6,406 nt of DNA from Bacteroidia bacterium (lineage in GTDB: Bacteria; Bacteroidota; Bacteroidia; JAESSM01; NORP286). A program made the position numbers and the translations under genes. The notes beneath the pieces were generated by a model, which had not been told where the DNA came from, did not search any database, and saw only the letters and a program-made list of their open reading frames with translations. The stretch is from contig JAESSM010000178.1 in the NCBI GenBank assembly GCA_016764115.1, positions 1 to 6,406 on the forward strand. The letters run 5' to 3'. This document shows, in pieces, positions 6,091-6,406 of this stretch (positions are counted from its first letter, which is position 1; each line of letters starts with the position of its first letter).

Positions 6091-6406
6091 ATGAAGTTTA
6101 GATTTACTGTATCCAGAAAAATTTCAATTGGGTTTGCAATTGTAATATTGCTCACAATCGTTTCTTCATCTGTTATTCTTAATACTAGTACCTCTCTTGT
6201 TACAAAATTCGCTAAAGACATCAGTCCTTCTTTAAGTGTTGTTGAGGATTTTAATATTCTGGTTATAGAATCCAAAATGTATATAACGAATTGGGTTTAC
6301 TTACCCAGTAGTTTAGAGGATAAAGAAGCACTTAAAAAATTACAAACAAATAGATACCGGATTTTAAAGATTAAAATACTAAAACTTTTTGATGACTGGG
6401 ACAAAG
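6091..6406 (+). CDS. N-terminus of a membrane-anchored sensor protein (probable histidine kinase), cut by window edge
   Basis: An ATG at 6091 opens a frame that runs without a stop to the right edge (105 codons). It begins MKFRFTVSRKISIGFAI, a short basic cytoplasmic tail followed by a transmembrane helix at about residues 11-31. A helical, presumably periplasmic segment follows, with the pattern 'ISPSLSVVEDFNILVIESKMYITNW' (about 44-68; described by its key residues S-K-M and N-W), then charged helices. This start resembles four-helix-bundle sensors of Bacteroidota, where the S-K-M...NWV pattern precedes HAMP, PAS and kinase domains. None of those output domains is inside the window, so a chemoreceptor or a GGDEF protein (by analogy with YfiN beside YfiR) cannot be excluded. 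It follows the YfiR-like gene by 63 bases, probably in the same operon. Confidence 0.75.
   Translation, partial: MKFRFTVSRKISIGFAIVILLTIVSSSVILNTSTSLVTKFAKDISPSLSVVEDFNILVIESKMYITNWVYLPSSLEDKEALKKLQTNRYRILKIKILKLFDDWDK

Overview
The window looks like a piece of a Bacteroidota chromosome, probably a Cytophagales-type marine or environmental lineage (inference). Supporting signs are the AT-rich composition, the near absence of Shine-Dalgarno sequences, signal peptides ending in A-Q or G-Q, and a lipoprotein carrying the 'GCTD..A.NY....DDGSC' motif that is common in this phylum. All genes lie on the + strand. There is no RNA gene, mobile element or CRISPR array that I can support.

Layout. (1) 9-473: a TrmO/TsaA-type tRNA methyltransferase-like protein, possibly cut at its 5' end by the window edge. 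(2) 537-2690: a two-gene signalling unit, consisting of a soluble REC-PAS-HisKA_3-HATPase kinase and a NarL-type response regulator 42 bases downstream. (3) 2691-2962: a 272-base gap with inverted repeats. (4) 2963-3604: a second, stand-alone NarL-type regulator whose DNA-reading helix nearly matches the first. (5) 3605-3831: a 227-base gap that repeats several short motifs from the first gap and holds a bulged hairpin shortly before the next gene. (6) 3832-6406: a closely spaced envelope gene set. It encodes a small Met- and Cys-containing lipoprotein, a very Met-rich outer-membrane beta-barrel candidate, a YfiR-like periplasmic protein, and the start of a membrane-anchored sensor that runs off the right edge.

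How the parts may work together (inference). The cytoplasmic kinase has no membrane segment but carries its own receiver domain, so its activity is probably set by an upstream phosphodonor. The truncated membrane sensor beside the YfiR-like protein is an attractive local candidate for that donor. The two regulators could then act on the motif-bearing gaps, including the one in front of the envelope operon. The high methionine content of both exported proteins raises the possibility of a metal-related (Cu(I)-type) or oxidative envelope function. The sequence alone does not prove this.
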